Assembly (NCBI GenBank): GCA_965215855.1
Contig: CBDCER010000001.1
Coordinates: forward strand, 62,001-126,000
Length of the DNA stretch: 64,000 nt
Direction of reading: 5' to 3'
From: J027 sp965215855
GTDB lineage: Bacteria > Chloroflexota > Anaerolineae > Aggregatilineales > J027
Below are positions 53,406-62,264 of this stretch, one piece after another (the stretch's first letter is position 1; each line of letters opens with the position of its first letter). Both the position numbers and the translations under genes were made by a program. Under the pieces are notes generated by a model that saw nothing but the letters and a program-made list of their open reading frames with translations, ran no database searches and had not been told where the DNA came from.

Positions 53406-53442
53406 CTGATGGGGGATTGGGGTTACCAGGAGGAAACCAACA

Positions 53443-54015
53443 ATGAAGATGTTATATATCACTAACTTGACACCAGAGGTCGAGACCGATCAATTGCGTG
53501 AGCTGTTTTCGGAACACGGGGATGTGGGTGCGGTGGAGTTTGGTAGCTATGAAGTGCCGGTGAAAGATGGCGTGCAGGTTATCTGCTATGCGTTGCTGGA
53601 GATGGGAAGTGAAAAGACGGCCAATCGTGCTATGCACTCATTGAATGGGCACGAACTCCAGGGGCGGCGTTTGGCAATCAGTCCGGCAGAATTAGGCGGG
53701 TTGATGTCGCTGACTTCCAAACAGCGAAAGGTCGCAGCACAAATCGCTGAGACATTGAACGAAACAGAAGACAAGCCGTTACGGATGATTAACGCCATTG
53801 TTATGGGGTGTGGTGCATCGTTTGCTACAGCGTTGATGGAAGAGGCACTGCAAATTGAGGAGCAGGGTGGGATGCTGCGTTATGATGGTGAGCGACGGAC
53901 CCCCGGTGGTATCTTCTTCTATTTGGCGCGACACCGTATGGCCCGTCCTCAGCGCGTATTTGTTTACAATCGTAAAGGGAAGCTGCCGCAGCCTGAACAA
54001 GAGAGTGAATCCTAA
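53443..54015 (+). CDS. RNA-binding protein: RRM plus PHAX-like domain
   Basis: A protein of 190 residues. Residues 1-80 are an RRM (RNP2 LYITNL at 4-9, RNP1-like ICYALLEM at 47-54, SLNGHELQGRRLAIS). A second domain (about 92-163) has the pattern of the PHAX RNA-binding domain known from the eukaryotic snRNA export adaptor: helices with RMINAIVMGCGASFATALMEEAL, then GERRTPGGIFFYL. The motif RRTPGG is highly characteristic as I recall the family. The order RRM then PHAX is a fused, small RNA-binding protein. It stands alone with its own promoter. The RNA target is unknown. Confidence 0.8.
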   Translation: MKMLYITNLTPEVETDQLRELFSEHGDVGAVEFGSYEVPVKDGVQVICYALLEMGSEKTANRAMHSLNGHELQGRRLAISPAELGGLMSLTSKQRKVAAQIAETLNETEDKPLRMINAIVMGCGASFATALMEEALQIEEQGGMLRYDGERRTPGGIFFYLARHRMARPQRVFVYNRKGKLPQPEQESES

Positions 54016-54162
54016 GCTGGCAGGTTAAACTTCAGTATCTTTCACCGGAAATTCAGATTTTTTTCATGAAGATTGTGCTACCCTTGTTTGCAATAGTGGT
54101 GGGCAATCTGCGTGCCGTATATGCAGTGTTGGAATCATACTTTGGATTTGGAGGAAAACAGG

Positions 54163-55254
54163 ATGGAAAATATTCTGGTCATCGAAGATGACCCTGCCAT
54201 CCGTGAGGGTATAGGCGATTTTTTGAAGATGGAAGGCTTTGCGGTCCGCACAGCAAAGAATGGTAAGGTGGGTTTGCAATTGGCTGAGGAGCAGACTCCC
54301 ACACTCATTATCTGTGATATTCGGATGCCTATTGTCGATGGTTATGATGTCTTGCGCGTACTTCGGAATGACCAGAAAACTGTCACCACGCCGTTTATTT
54401 TTCTGACTGCTAATGATGGACGAGAGAATCAGCGTCTGGGCATGGAGTTGGGAGCTGATGATTTTATTACCAAACCCTTTACGCCAGATGAATTGCTGGC
54501 AGCGGTTGATACACAACTGAGGAAACGCCAGGTAATTTCGCAGAAATATGAATATACACTGTCGCTATTGCGCCAAAATATCATTTATGCTCTGCCACAC
54601 GAATTGCGGACGCCCCTAACCTTGATTATGGCGTATGCCGATATGTTGATCGAGGATGCTGATATTATCAAGCCAGATGATCTGCAAAAATGGGCAGATA
54701 CGATCTTGCGGGCGAGTCAACGCTTGCACCGGACGATGGAGAATTATCTGGTGTATGTGCAGCTTGAGTTGGTCGCATCTGACAAAAAGGCGTTGGTGGA
54801 GTTGCGTAACCATATCACTGCTGATGCAGCAGAGGTGATTAAGAAAGCAGCGGGACAGGTGGCGACTGAAATGGGCCGACCTGAAGATCTGCGCCTAGAT
54901 TTGACAAAACTCGCGCTCCAGATAGCGGAAGATGATTTAGAGAAGATCGTTGCTGAAATTGCGGGCAATGCTTTCAAATTTTCGGAAGTAGGGAAAAAGG
55001 TCAAGATCAAATCCGTGCGTGAAGGCAATGCCTATTCTTTAATAATCGAAGATAAAGGACGCGGGATGACCCGCGAGCAGATTGACAATATCGGCGCTTA
55101 TATGCAATTTGAACGCGCCTTATATGAGCAGCAAGGGTTAGGGTTGGGGCTAGCGATTGCACGTCGTCTTGTTGAATTGCATCTGGGAACGTTTCAGGTC
55201 GAGAGTAACCCTGGTGAGGGCACAACGATGACTATTCGTTTTCCTCTTCCTTAA
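54163..55254 (+). CDS. Receiver-histidine kinase hybrid protein
   Basis: A protein of about 363 residues. Residues 1-118 are a response regulator receiver (ILVIEDD, the phospho-acceptor Asp in IICDIRMP, KPF near the end). This is followed by a HisKA domain with PHELRTPL and a HATPase domain with EIAGNAFKFS (N box), DKGRGM (G1) and GLGLGLAIARRL (G2). The receiver is N-terminal, the reverse of usual hybrid kinases, and it has no membrane helix. It may take phosphate from another kinase and control its own kinase part. GAGGAAAACAGG lies before the ATG at 54163. Confidence 0.92.
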   Translation: MENILVIEDDPAIREGIGDFLKMEGFAVRTAKNGKVGLQLAEEQTPTLIICDIRMPIVDGYDVLRVLRNDQKTVTTPFIFLTANDGRENQRLGMELGADDFITKPFTPDELLAAVDTQLRKRQVISQKYEYTLSLLRQNIIYALPHELRTPLTLIMAYADMLIEDADIIKPDDLQKWADTILRASQRLHRTMENYLVYVQLELVASDKKALVELRNHITADAAEVIKKAAGQVATEMGRPEDLRLDLTKLALQIAEDDLEKIVAEIAGNAFKFSEVGKKVKIKSVREGNAYSLIIEDKGRGMTREQIDNIGAYMQFERALYEQQGLGLGLAIARRLVELHLGTFQVESNPGEGTTMTIRFPLP

Positions 55255-55357
55255 GCGTGGAGGCCACTTGGATTCGGTCGTAAACTACGGGCAAGCCATT
55301 ACACACCGGTGGTGGCTGTTTCTTGTGAATCTCCTGTGGATAACCCAACGCCCGGTG

Positions 55358-57400
55358 TCACTGCCGATAGATAATCTCTACCCATTCATCGCGCACTAAA
55401 GTAAGCCGAAATTCCAGAATGGGCTGCTCCAGTGTAAATGTGGCTTCCGGTTCAGGGTTGGCGACGATCAGTGATGCCCCAGCGGGCAACCGCACCTGGA
55501 TATTGACCGGGTCGCCTGCTGTGCCAGGTTGTTTTTGGAGCAGTAGGCGATAGCGTCGATAGGAGCCAAACTCTTCAATCAGCGTGGGCGTGGTATAGGA
55601 GAATTGCAACCGTTCGCCAGAATTGTATTCCACGATGACCAGCGAGGTAAAAATGGTGTGTGTAGTGTCTTCGATTTGCTGGACACTTGATGCGACATCA
55701 TTGGTTGCTAACAGCACGCTGCCCAGGGGGGTGAAGACTTGCAGCCGGTTAACATAGTCGATATTGCGATAGTGTGCTGGGTGGACGGCAGGATCGTCAC
55801 GTGCAACAGAATCGGGATAATCATAGGAAATAGTGGTGCGACTAGTAAGCGTACTATCGGGCATTATTTCAACATCGTAGGTCAGTTGACGCTGAATAGA
55901 ATGGTTGGATTTGTTGGCCGACATGTTGGCATCCACAATCATGATGTAGTCGTGTGCCAGCCCTGGGTCCTGTGCCCCAGACCATCCCAGAGTGGTCAAC
56001 GCTGCGTTCAGGTCCTCATCCCGGAAGTAAAGCATAATGTGTTTTTCGCGTAGTGCCCGCAACTGTGCCCCCAAAACAGCCGATTTCTTATCTTGTTCGA
56101 GATTTTGCCAATCGAAGAGAATCTGAGCATAAAGCGCTGCTAGGAATTGCTTATGTTCAAGTTCGCCCTGTCCTTCAGCACGAATGCGATAGATCACGTC
56201 GCGGAAATTCGCACCGGTAACGAACTCATCATAGCCAGGCACAAACACCGTGTCGAGAGCTTCCAACAGATATTCAACAGCCAGAATATCAATGGCGATA
56301 ACCCCATCGACTGGTTGCTGTAAATTGTTGCCATTATCGAAAAACCAGGCAGCCATGTCGGCAGTGGTGGGGAAGTCGGCATACCAACTGGCATCCCAGG
56401 CAGTATAAATCGGCTGGCTATATTGAATCCACCAATCGGGCACTGTCAGTTCAGCGGCCATGTCAGCTGGTGGTGGCAAAGGGCTATTGGGTCCCACCGG
56501 TCGATACACATAGTCCAAAATGCGGCTGTTGCGAACGGTCATCCAGCCATAGGTGCTGATGTATCCACCAGAGGGGCGAATTTCGTCGTTATTCTGCGAC
56601 AGGATCAGATAGGTTTTGGTGGCATCTAAGCCGAGCATGGCCGTCAGCAAATCGGGAGCTTGTAGGAGGGTATTGTTCATGTCTCGCCCTAGCTCGTAGT
56701 AATCTTCTAGGTCTTCGACAGTCAGCAATAAGTCTTTTGACAAGGTTGCTCGATCTAGCTCGTGTAGGTAGCGTTCGGCGCTGTCTAGGTAGTTGTTTGC
56801 GCTGAGAAATTGGCTGCGCCCCAGCGTCAGCAGCTCCACAGTGCGGTCTCCAGAAGAAATTTGTGAAACGGCAGATTCGCGTTGGCCTTCAGTCAAAAAG
56901 AAAAGTGTGGGATCTAACCCATTCAGCATGTTACTAGCGGCCAAGCTAACCTGTTTGGTGGCGTCTAAAATGGTGAATGAGGCTTCCCAATCACTGTTTA
57001 GACCTGCTATTGGGCGCAAGAAGAAGGTGCGTTGGTCAACACGATCTAGGCTGCGGAGCAAGTCGCTGACGCTGGATTGTAAGCGTTCGAAATCGGCGTA
57101 AGTCCACTCGTCGGCGGGTTTATTGTTCAGGGTTGTTACCACGCGGTTGAGACTTTCTTGTGAACGGTCCAATTGCTCCAGCGAATCGGTAACGAGGACC
57201 AGCGCAGTTACTCCCACGATCATAAGCGTGGCGACGGTTATGATCAACACCATCTGCCAGCGGATACGACCAATAAGACGACGTGCATTCCGAAAACGCC
57301 TGGGGTGTCGCCGATGTTTACGGCGGCGTTTCTCCAAGCGTTGTGATATTTCATCTTGATTTGGATCAGCCACCGTTTGTTGTGGGCGGATGTTTGCCAT
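55358..57400 (-). CDS. DUF4012 domain membrane protein
   Basis: A protein of 680 residues. A basic cytoplasmic N-terminus is followed by one membrane helix (about 50-73), a coiled-coil region (about 78-110) and a large outward domain. LGLDATKTYLILSQNNDEIRPSGGYI is the core signature of DUF4012. These proteins often lie in polysaccharide gene clusters of Chloroflexota and Actinobacteria; the activity is unknown. The C-terminal part (about 560-680) is beta-rich. The start is supported by an extended -10 (TGT-TATACT) at 57438-57446, and the gene precedes no other on its strand nearby. Confidence 0.87.
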   Translation of the reverse strand: MANIRPQQTVADPNQDEISQRLEKRRRKHRRHPRRFRNARRLIGRIRWQMVLIITVATLMIVGVTALVLVTDSLEQLDRSQESLNRVVTTLNNKPADEWTYADFERLQSSVSDLLRSLDRVDQRTFFLRPIAGLNSDWEASFTILDATKQVSLAASNMLNGLDPTLFFLTEGQRESAVSQISSGDRTVELLTLGRSQFLSANNYLDSAERYLHELDRATLSKDLLLTVEDLEDYYELGRDMNNTLLQAPDLLTAMLGLDATKTYLILSQNNDEIRPSGGYISTYGWMTVRNSRILDYVYRPVGPNSPLPPPADMAAELTVPDWWIQYSQPIYTAWDASWYADFPTTADMAAWFFDNGNNLQQPVDGVIAIDILAVEYLLEALDTVFVPGYDEFVTGANFRDVIYRIRAEGQGELEHKQFLAALYAQILFDWQNLEQDKKSAVLGAQLRALREKHIMLYFRDEDLNAALTTLGWSGAQDPGLAHDYIMIVDANMSANKSNHSIQRQLTYDVEIMPDSTLTSRTTISYDYPDSVARDDPAVHPAHYRNIDYVNRLQVFTPLGSVLLATNDVASSVQQIEDTTHTIFTSLVIVEYNSGERLQFSYTTPTLIEEFGSYRRYRLLLQKQPGTAGDPVNIQVRLPAGASLIVANPEPEATFTLEQPILEFRLTLVRDEWVEIIYRQ

Positions 57401-57437
57401 AGTTTTTAGTAGATTGCTATGATTGGATGATTGGGCC

Positions 57438-57446
57438 AGTATAACA
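57438..57446 (-). promoter_or_regulatory. Extended -10 promoter TGT-TATACT for the DUF4012 gene
   Basis: Minus-strand TGT (57446-57444) and TATACT (57443-57438), 37 bases before the DUF4012 start and 22 bases after the end of the CapD gene. Confidence 0.45.
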
Positions 57447-57467
57447 CAAGCCAGTGTTGCTCGCTGT

Positions 57468-59390
57468 CTATTGTAGCGGTTCTAGATGCTTGTGGGAGCC
57501 GATCAGGGTTTTTAGTCGTTGCAAAGGGTCTTTAGTATCCAGGCCGTGTAGCATTAACTGGCGAACGGCGTCCATGAACGACTCTGGATATAGGCCATTT
57601 TCAGTGCGAATTAGCTGGACAATATTGGGGTGGAGTGTTGGCAGTGCGGCTTCAGTTCGCTCCTGGAGTTCTTCAAACAATTTCTCGCCGGGGCGGTTGC
57701 CAATGAATTTTATGCTTATGTCTTTGTAAGGGCGCAGACCGCGCATTCTGATCATGCGCTCGGCCAGGTCCAAAATGCGGATAAGTTCCCCCATTTTCAG
57801 CATATATAAATCGCCTCCGTTGGTCAGGCAGGCCGCATGTAACACTAGGTTGGCGGCTTCTTGGGTACTCATGAAGTAGCGGCGCATCTCTTTGTTGGTG
57901 ATGGTGATTGGCCCGCCAGCGTCAATCTGGCTGTTGAAGGTGGGCACTACGCTGCCGCGACTCCACAAGACATTCCCAAATCGGACGGATGTAAAGCGGG
58001 TTTGGCAATCGGGTTGTTCGGCGATTGAAAGGACAATCATCTCGCAGATACGTTTGGTGGCCCCCATGATGCTGGAGGGATTGACGGCTTTATCAGTGGA
58101 AATCAGGACAAAGCGTTCGACGTTGTATTGCGAACAGAGTTCAGCTAGGTGTAATGTGCCGCCGATGTTGACTCGGACCGCTTCACGCGGGAATTTTTCT
58201 AGCATGGGAACATGTTTATAGGCCGCAGCATGAAAGATAACCTGGGGGCGGTATTGTTCAAAGATGTGTTGTAGCCGATCTCGATGAGTGATGTCGGCCA
58301 ATACTGGTTGCAGATCAATTGCTTGTGTGTCCAGGCGAGTCTCAATCTCGACCATCAAATCGTGGAGGCCGCTTTCGTTGAAATCGAGCAAGATTAATTG
58401 TGATGGTTGGTGGTGCAGCAATTGGCGACTGAGTTCGGAGCCGATGGAGCCAGCCGCACCGGTAACCAAAACGATTTTTTGGTGGATGGGCGCGAAATCG
58501 ACGGCGTCGTGCCTGCCAATGGGAGAGCGTCCGAGATAATCTTCAACTTGAACATCTCGTAGTAGCGGTGAGGTGTGTTTGGAAGCCATGAGACCCAGCA
58601 TATCTGGCACCACCTTAATCATCGCGCCGGTAATCTCGCAATAATTCAGGATTTCGCGAAAATCGGGGCCAGAGATCTTGTGAATTGCCATGATGATGAG
58701 ATCGATACTGTAAGTTTCGACCAGATAGAGAATATCCTGACGAGTTCCGAGAACGGCACTACCTTCGACATAAAGTCCTTGTTTATCAGGGTCATCATCG
58801 ACGAAGCCGACAATGTGGTAACGTTCTTTCTGATCTTGGGTGTGGAAATGGTGTTTCAGACGGAGTGCAGCCAACGCTCCCGACTCGCCCGCGCCTACAA
58901 TCAATACACGGCGTGTATCTTGTTCTGGGAACTCTTCATGCCAGATGGCTTTCCAACGCCAGGATAGTCCACTAATCAGACGTGACTGATAGCGTATCGC
59001 CACAAAGCCGATCAACGATAGACCGTTGCCAAGCAAAACCACACTCATCGGCAGGGGGCGTTGGGGGGAGATGGTAATGTTGACTAGCGATACGATCAAT
59101 GTTGCCAGCGTAACGGCGTTGACGATAATGCTGACATCATGCCCACTCGTTTGTTTCCAGATGCGAAAATAGACGCTAAAGATGGTGAGGGAGACAATCA
59201 TGGTGACAATAGCGAACAGAATAAACCAGGCGCTTTCGATGATTGGATCGAGTGTGGCTGTAACGGCTCTGGCCTCAAATGCGATGACATAGGCGACAAC
59301 CATGATCGCTATATCGACACTGGCCCAGGCTAAATGGCGCTTGAGATGATGGGACGAAATCTTGTGTTTGATGAGCAGATTTAGCATCAA
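57468..59390 (-). CDS. CapD/FlaA1-like nucleotide-sugar epimerase/dehydratase
   Basis: A membrane protein of 640 residues. Four N-terminal membrane helices (about 18-38, 50-75, 85-105, 115-135) are followed by a first Rossmann domain (LIVGAGESGALAAL) and an SDR-type catalytic domain with VTGAAGSIGSELSRQLL, DITHRDRL and FVLISTDKAVNPSSIMGATKRICE. Thr-Asp-Lys with Met-x3-Lys is the pattern of UDP-GlcNAc 4,6-dehydratases, so it probably makes a modified amino-sugar precursor for surface polysaccharide. It lies 68 bases upstream of the DUF4012 gene on the same strand. Confidence 0.93.
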   Translation of the reverse strand: MMLNLLIKHKISSHHLKRHLAWASVDIAIMVVAYVIAFEARAVTATLDPIIESAWFILFAIVTMIVSLTIFSVYFRIWKQTSGHDVSIIVNAVTLATLIVSLVNITISPQRPLPMSVVLLGNGLSLIGFVAIRYQSRLISGLSWRWKAIWHEEFPEQDTRRVLIVGAGESGALAALRLKHHFHTQDQKERYHIVGFVDDDPDKQGLYVEGSAVLGTRQDILYLVETYSIDLIIMAIHKISGPDFREILNYCEITGAMIKVVPDMLGLMASKHTSPLLRDVQVEDYLGRSPIGRHDAVDFAPIHQKIVLVTGAAGSIGSELSRQLLHHQPSQLILLDFNESGLHDLMVEIETRLDTQAIDLQPVLADITHRDRLQHIFEQYRPQVIFHAAAYKHVPMLEKFPREAVRVNIGGTLHLAELCSQYNVERFVLISTDKAVNPSSIMGATKRICEMIVLSIAEQPDCQTRFTSVRFGNVLWSRGSVVPTFNSQIDAGGPITITNKEMRRYFMSTQEAANLVLHAACLTNGGDLYMLKMGELIRILDLAERMIRMRGLRPYKDISIKFIGNRPGEKLFEELQERTEAALPTLHPNIVQLIRTENGLYPESFMDAVRQLMLHGLDTKDPLQRLKTLIGSHKHLEPLQ

Positions 59391-59556
59391 CCCGACTTTC
59401 TGGTGTAGTTGGCTTCAGATGGTCCCACAGCTAATGTGTAACGAGGTTACTTTCTTATTCTAAGCGAAGTAGGGATGATCTAAAAGCCCTGTGGCTGTTT
59501 TTTCGGCTCACGGAGCAAGTTTTTACAAATTTCGCTTTGCTAGGACGTCGTGTACG

Positions 59557-60432
59557 CTAGACGACATCGGCAAATGTTTTTTCCATACGCCGGAAATATA
59601 AGGCTCCCGATACCAACAATATCAAGGCTGCTAGTGACGATGCAAAGATGATTGGTCCTGGTGCGGTGTCTGTGCCTAACAAAGCCCAGCGAAATCCTTC
59701 GACCACGCCGGTCATGGGATTGAGGCCATAGAGGGTGCGCGCCAGGTCGTTTTCAATCAGACTGCTGGGGTAGGCGATAGGGGTAGCGAAGAGCCAGAAT
59801 TGTGTCAGAAATGGCACAGTGTAGCGCACATCTCGGAACTGGACGTTCATGGCCGACAGCCATAACCCTACGCCGAGGGAGGTTGTGAAGGCTAAGAGTA
59901 CCAAAAAGGGCAAAACAAGTACATTGATGGTGGGTACAATACCATAGCCCAGCATCATCAACATCAGCACCAAAAAGGCCAGCAGGAAATCGACTGCACC
60001 TGATAGGACCGTGGCAATTGGAATCACTAGCCGAGGGAAATAGACTTTCTTTATCAGGTTGGCGCTACCAACTAGACTATTGGAGGACATGGCAAGGCCG
60101 GTGGCGAAAAATGACCAGGGAACCAGAGCCGTGTAGCTGAAGATGGGATAGGGAACGTCGTCGGAGGGTATCTTTGCCAGATTGCCAAAGAAAAGACTGA
60201 AGACAATCATTGTGAAAAAGGGTTGAATGATGGCCCAGGCCGCCCCTAATACCGTTTGTTTGTAGCGCACTTTGATGTCACGCCAGGTCAAGAAATAGAG
60301 CAATTCACGATACTCCCACAATTCATTTAGTTTGAGGGACACCCATCCCTTTGATGGCTCTATCCGAATGTGGATGGGGGGCGTTGTTGTTTCTGATATA
60401 TCAACCTGATTGCTCAATCTAGCGTTCTCCAT
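59557..60432 (-). CDS. Polysaccharide export ABC transporter permease (Wzm-like)
   Basis: A protein of about 291 residues with six membrane helices. It contains the ABC-2 pattern: LLYFLTWRDIKVRYKQTVLGAAWAIIQPFFTMIVF, then RLVIPIATVLSGAVDFL and TPIAYPSSLIENDLARTLYGLNPMTGVVEGFRW. Such permeases move lipid-linked polysaccharide across the membrane with an ATPase (Wzt), which is not seen in the window. The start at 60432 is chosen because the longer frame runs into the divergent gene and its N-terminal part has no family residues. An extended -10 (TGA-TACAAT) is at 60455-60463. Confidence 0.92.
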   Translation of the reverse strand: MENARLSNQVDISETTTPPIHIRIEPSKGWVSLKLNELWEYRELLYFLTWRDIKVRYKQTVLGAAWAIIQPFFTMIVFSLFFGNLAKIPSDDVPYPIFSYTALVPWSFFATGLAMSSNSLVGSANLIKKVYFPRLVIPIATVLSGAVDFLLAFLVLMLMMLGYGIVPTINVLVLPFLVLLAFTTSLGVGLWLSAMNVQFRDVRYTVPFLTQFWLFATPIAYPSSLIENDLARTLYGLNPMTGVVEGFRWALLGTDTAPGPIIFASSLAALILLVSGALYFRRMEKTFADVV

Positions 60433-60454
60433 TGGCTCAAGAAGTTGCGAAGAA

Positions 60455-60463
60455 ATTGTATCA
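60455..60463 (-). promoter_or_regulatory. Extended -10 promoter TGA-TACAAT
   Basis: Minus-strand TGA (60463-60461) and TACAAT (60460-60455), 22 bases before the permease start. Confidence 0.4.
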
Positions 60464-60532
60464 TTGGCGCAAGGGTTTTTGCACCCCTGGTTGCATAAAC
60501 AATCTTGAACATGAGTGGTGGAGGAGGTATTT

Positions 60533-61264
60533 ATGGGAATTTTCTCGGTTGAATTGCGACCCTTGACGGATGTCACAATTCCGCAAGCGGTCTGGCAGAG
60601 GTTTGAGGATGTGACGCGCCAGGAACGCGGGCTGATGGAGTATGATTCTGATACATTGCGCGAGCGTTTTGAGAGGGATCAGGCGGCGCTTGTGTGGCAC
60701 GACGGTCATATTGTTGCTTATATCAGTGTTGTTCCGGCGTTAGATGCAGCACGGCGAGATTTACTCAAGGGATTATTGAGTACTGCGGTGCTACCGACTA
60801 CGGATGTTTATATTGGCATTTCAGGTTGGACACACCCGCAATGGCGGCGGCGTGGGCTGGCATCTGGTGTCCGTCGTTGGTTGTATGGGCGCTATATGCG
60901 GGCTGGCAATTTGGTTGTGGTCTCGACTATTGGAATGGGCGGGTCACCGGTTGTGTCAAAACTAGGATTCCGGCTGGTTGGGTGGAGCCAATTGCCATAT
61001 GTGACCAGTGTCGAGGGATGGTTTCGCCCGCCAGATGATTGGTACGTTTTGGGGCAAGGTTGGCAGCGGATCGCAGGTCTGATTCCGTATGATGGCCCCC
61101 ATCGTACACCCGCTGATGATCCCGACCATGAGTGGGCGAAATATTCGCATTTTTGGGTGTCGGACGAAATCTTAGCACAGCCGGTTGATGCTCAGATTGC
61201 GGCGGCTGTTGGTGGTGATTTGTACCGCTGGCGAGATTCTCTGGCGGCGATTGCTTCAGCGTAG
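60533..61264 (+). CDS. GNAT-family acetyltransferase
   Basis: A protein of about 243 residues. The acetyl-CoA-binding motif is visible in ISGWTHPQWRRRGLASGVRRWL (R-x-x-G-x-A), preceded by ALVWHDGHIVAYISVVPAL. The segment KLGFRLVG matches the usual later strand. The C-terminal 80 residues are an extension of unknown role. The acceptor is not known. GGAGGAGG directly precedes the ATG at 60533, which rules out the in-frame start 6 codons earlier. It diverges from the Wzm gene. Confidence 0.85.
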   Translation: MGIFSVELRPLTDVTIPQAVWQRFEDVTRQERGLMEYDSDTLRERFERDQAALVWHDGHIVAYISVVPALDAARRDLLKGLLSTAVLPTTDVYIGISGWTHPQWRRRGLASGVRRWLYGRYMRAGNLVVVSTIGMGGSPVVSKLGFRLVGWSQLPYVTSVEGWFRPPDDWYVLGQGWQRIAGLIPYDGPHRTPADDPDHEWAKYSHFWVSDEILAQPVDAQIAAAVGGDLYRWRDSLAAIASA

Positions 61265-61354
61265 CTTGTTTGCAGCGCAAGATGAACTGTACTACGATGT
61301 TCGTGAAACTCAGTGTTGTTTTCGGTCACCAACCCTAATCATAGGGGCATTTCC

Positions 61355-62062
61355 ATGAAGAAGACATTGATAATATGCTCAATTGCGTTACTTGTTCTGA
61401 TGGCCGCACCTGCTACTCAGGCTCAAGACGACTATTGTTTTGAGAAAGGCGGTGTTTGGGACGCGGAAACAGAAAGCTGTATCATCAGTGGCGGACTGAT
61501 GGTCAACATTACCTATCCACTAACGTTGGCAGGGTATCCCATTGTAGAAAGCACGGTTGATGCTTATCTTGCTGAAGTGCGGACGAATTTCGTCACATTC
61601 TTTGCTGAGGGTGGCGACCTCTCATTCATGTCACCACCCTGGGAGCTGTCGGTGGACTACGCCATCTATAATTACTCCGAAGATATTCTCAGCTTGCAGT
61701 TCTTGGTCTACGAATATACAGGCGGCGTGCATGGCAACCTGACGTTTCGGACATTCACCTTCGATGTGGATGAGGATACATTACTGACATTGGAGGATTT
61801 CTTCGCCGATGGAGTCGTTCCCTGGGCAGAGATTGGCGTTTATGTTCAAAATGACTTGGCGGTTCAGCTTGGCGATTTTTCAGATGCGGACTGGGTTGCA
61901 TCGGGTACAGGTGAGAATCCTGATAACTATCAAAACTTCGCTGCGACACCAGAGGGACTGATCGTGTTCTTTCCGCCCTATCAGGTTGCGCCATATGCTG
62001 CCGGGCCAATGACGGTTGTGATTCCCTGGGAGAATTTGTCGGGCTATGCTGCGCCAAATTAG
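61355..62062 (+). CDS. Secreted DUF3298/DUF4163-like protein
   Basis: A protein of about 235 residues with a signal peptide (MKKTLI start, ending TQAQ). The mature part carries LSLQFLVYEYTGGVHGNLTFRTFTFD, close to the DUF3298 pattern (Y-x-G-G-A-H-G), then TLLTLEDFF and, at the end, TVVIPWENLSGY. Relatives are secreted or lipoprotein domains of unknown function (for example in RsiV-type anti-sigma factors). Two Cys near the N-terminus (YCFEKGG and ESCII) probably form a disulphide. ATG at 61355 starts the signal peptide. Confidence 0.82.
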   Translation: MKKTLIICSIALLVLMAAPATQAQDDYCFEKGGVWDAETESCIISGGLMVNITYPLTLAGYPIVESTVDAYLAEVRTNFVTFFAEGGDLSFMSPPWELSVDYAIYNYSEDILSLQFLVYEYTGGVHGNLTFRTFTFDVDEDTLLTLEDFFADGVVPWAEIGVYVQNDLAVQLGDFSDADWVASGTGENPDNYQNFAATPEGLIVFFPPYQVAPYAAGPMTVVIPWENLSGYAAPN

Positions 62063-62183
62063 CCAGTAGCGCATTTTCCTGCCAAACGATACTCACCTGG
62101 CGGACATTCGTAACCTGACAGCGGCGTTGGGTTCCGATAAGATGGGTGAAACTACACGATTTTCAAGGTGATAGCCGGAGAAT

Positions 62184-62253
62184 GGGCGTATGTCTTGTCC
62201 TGCCTTTGCATCCCCATGTGCAAACTGGCTATGCGCCTGACATCATCAGGAGG
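62184..62253 (+). promoter_or_regulatory. Structured leader before the AOR gene, possible riboswitch
   Basis: GGCGTAT (62185-62191) can pair with ATGCGCC (62231-62237) including a G-U pair and encloses the hairpin TTTGCA (62205-62210) with TGCAAA (62219-62224). A second possible helix, CCTG (62236-62239) with CAGG (62247-62250), covers the first bases of the ribosome binding site AGGAGG (62248-62253). The two helices share 62236-62237 and cannot both form. This is what a translational switch would look like. A metal-cofactor ligand is a natural guess because the gene needs tungsten or molybdenum cofactor. Confidence 0.45.
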
Positions 62254-62264
62254 TTAATAGATTA

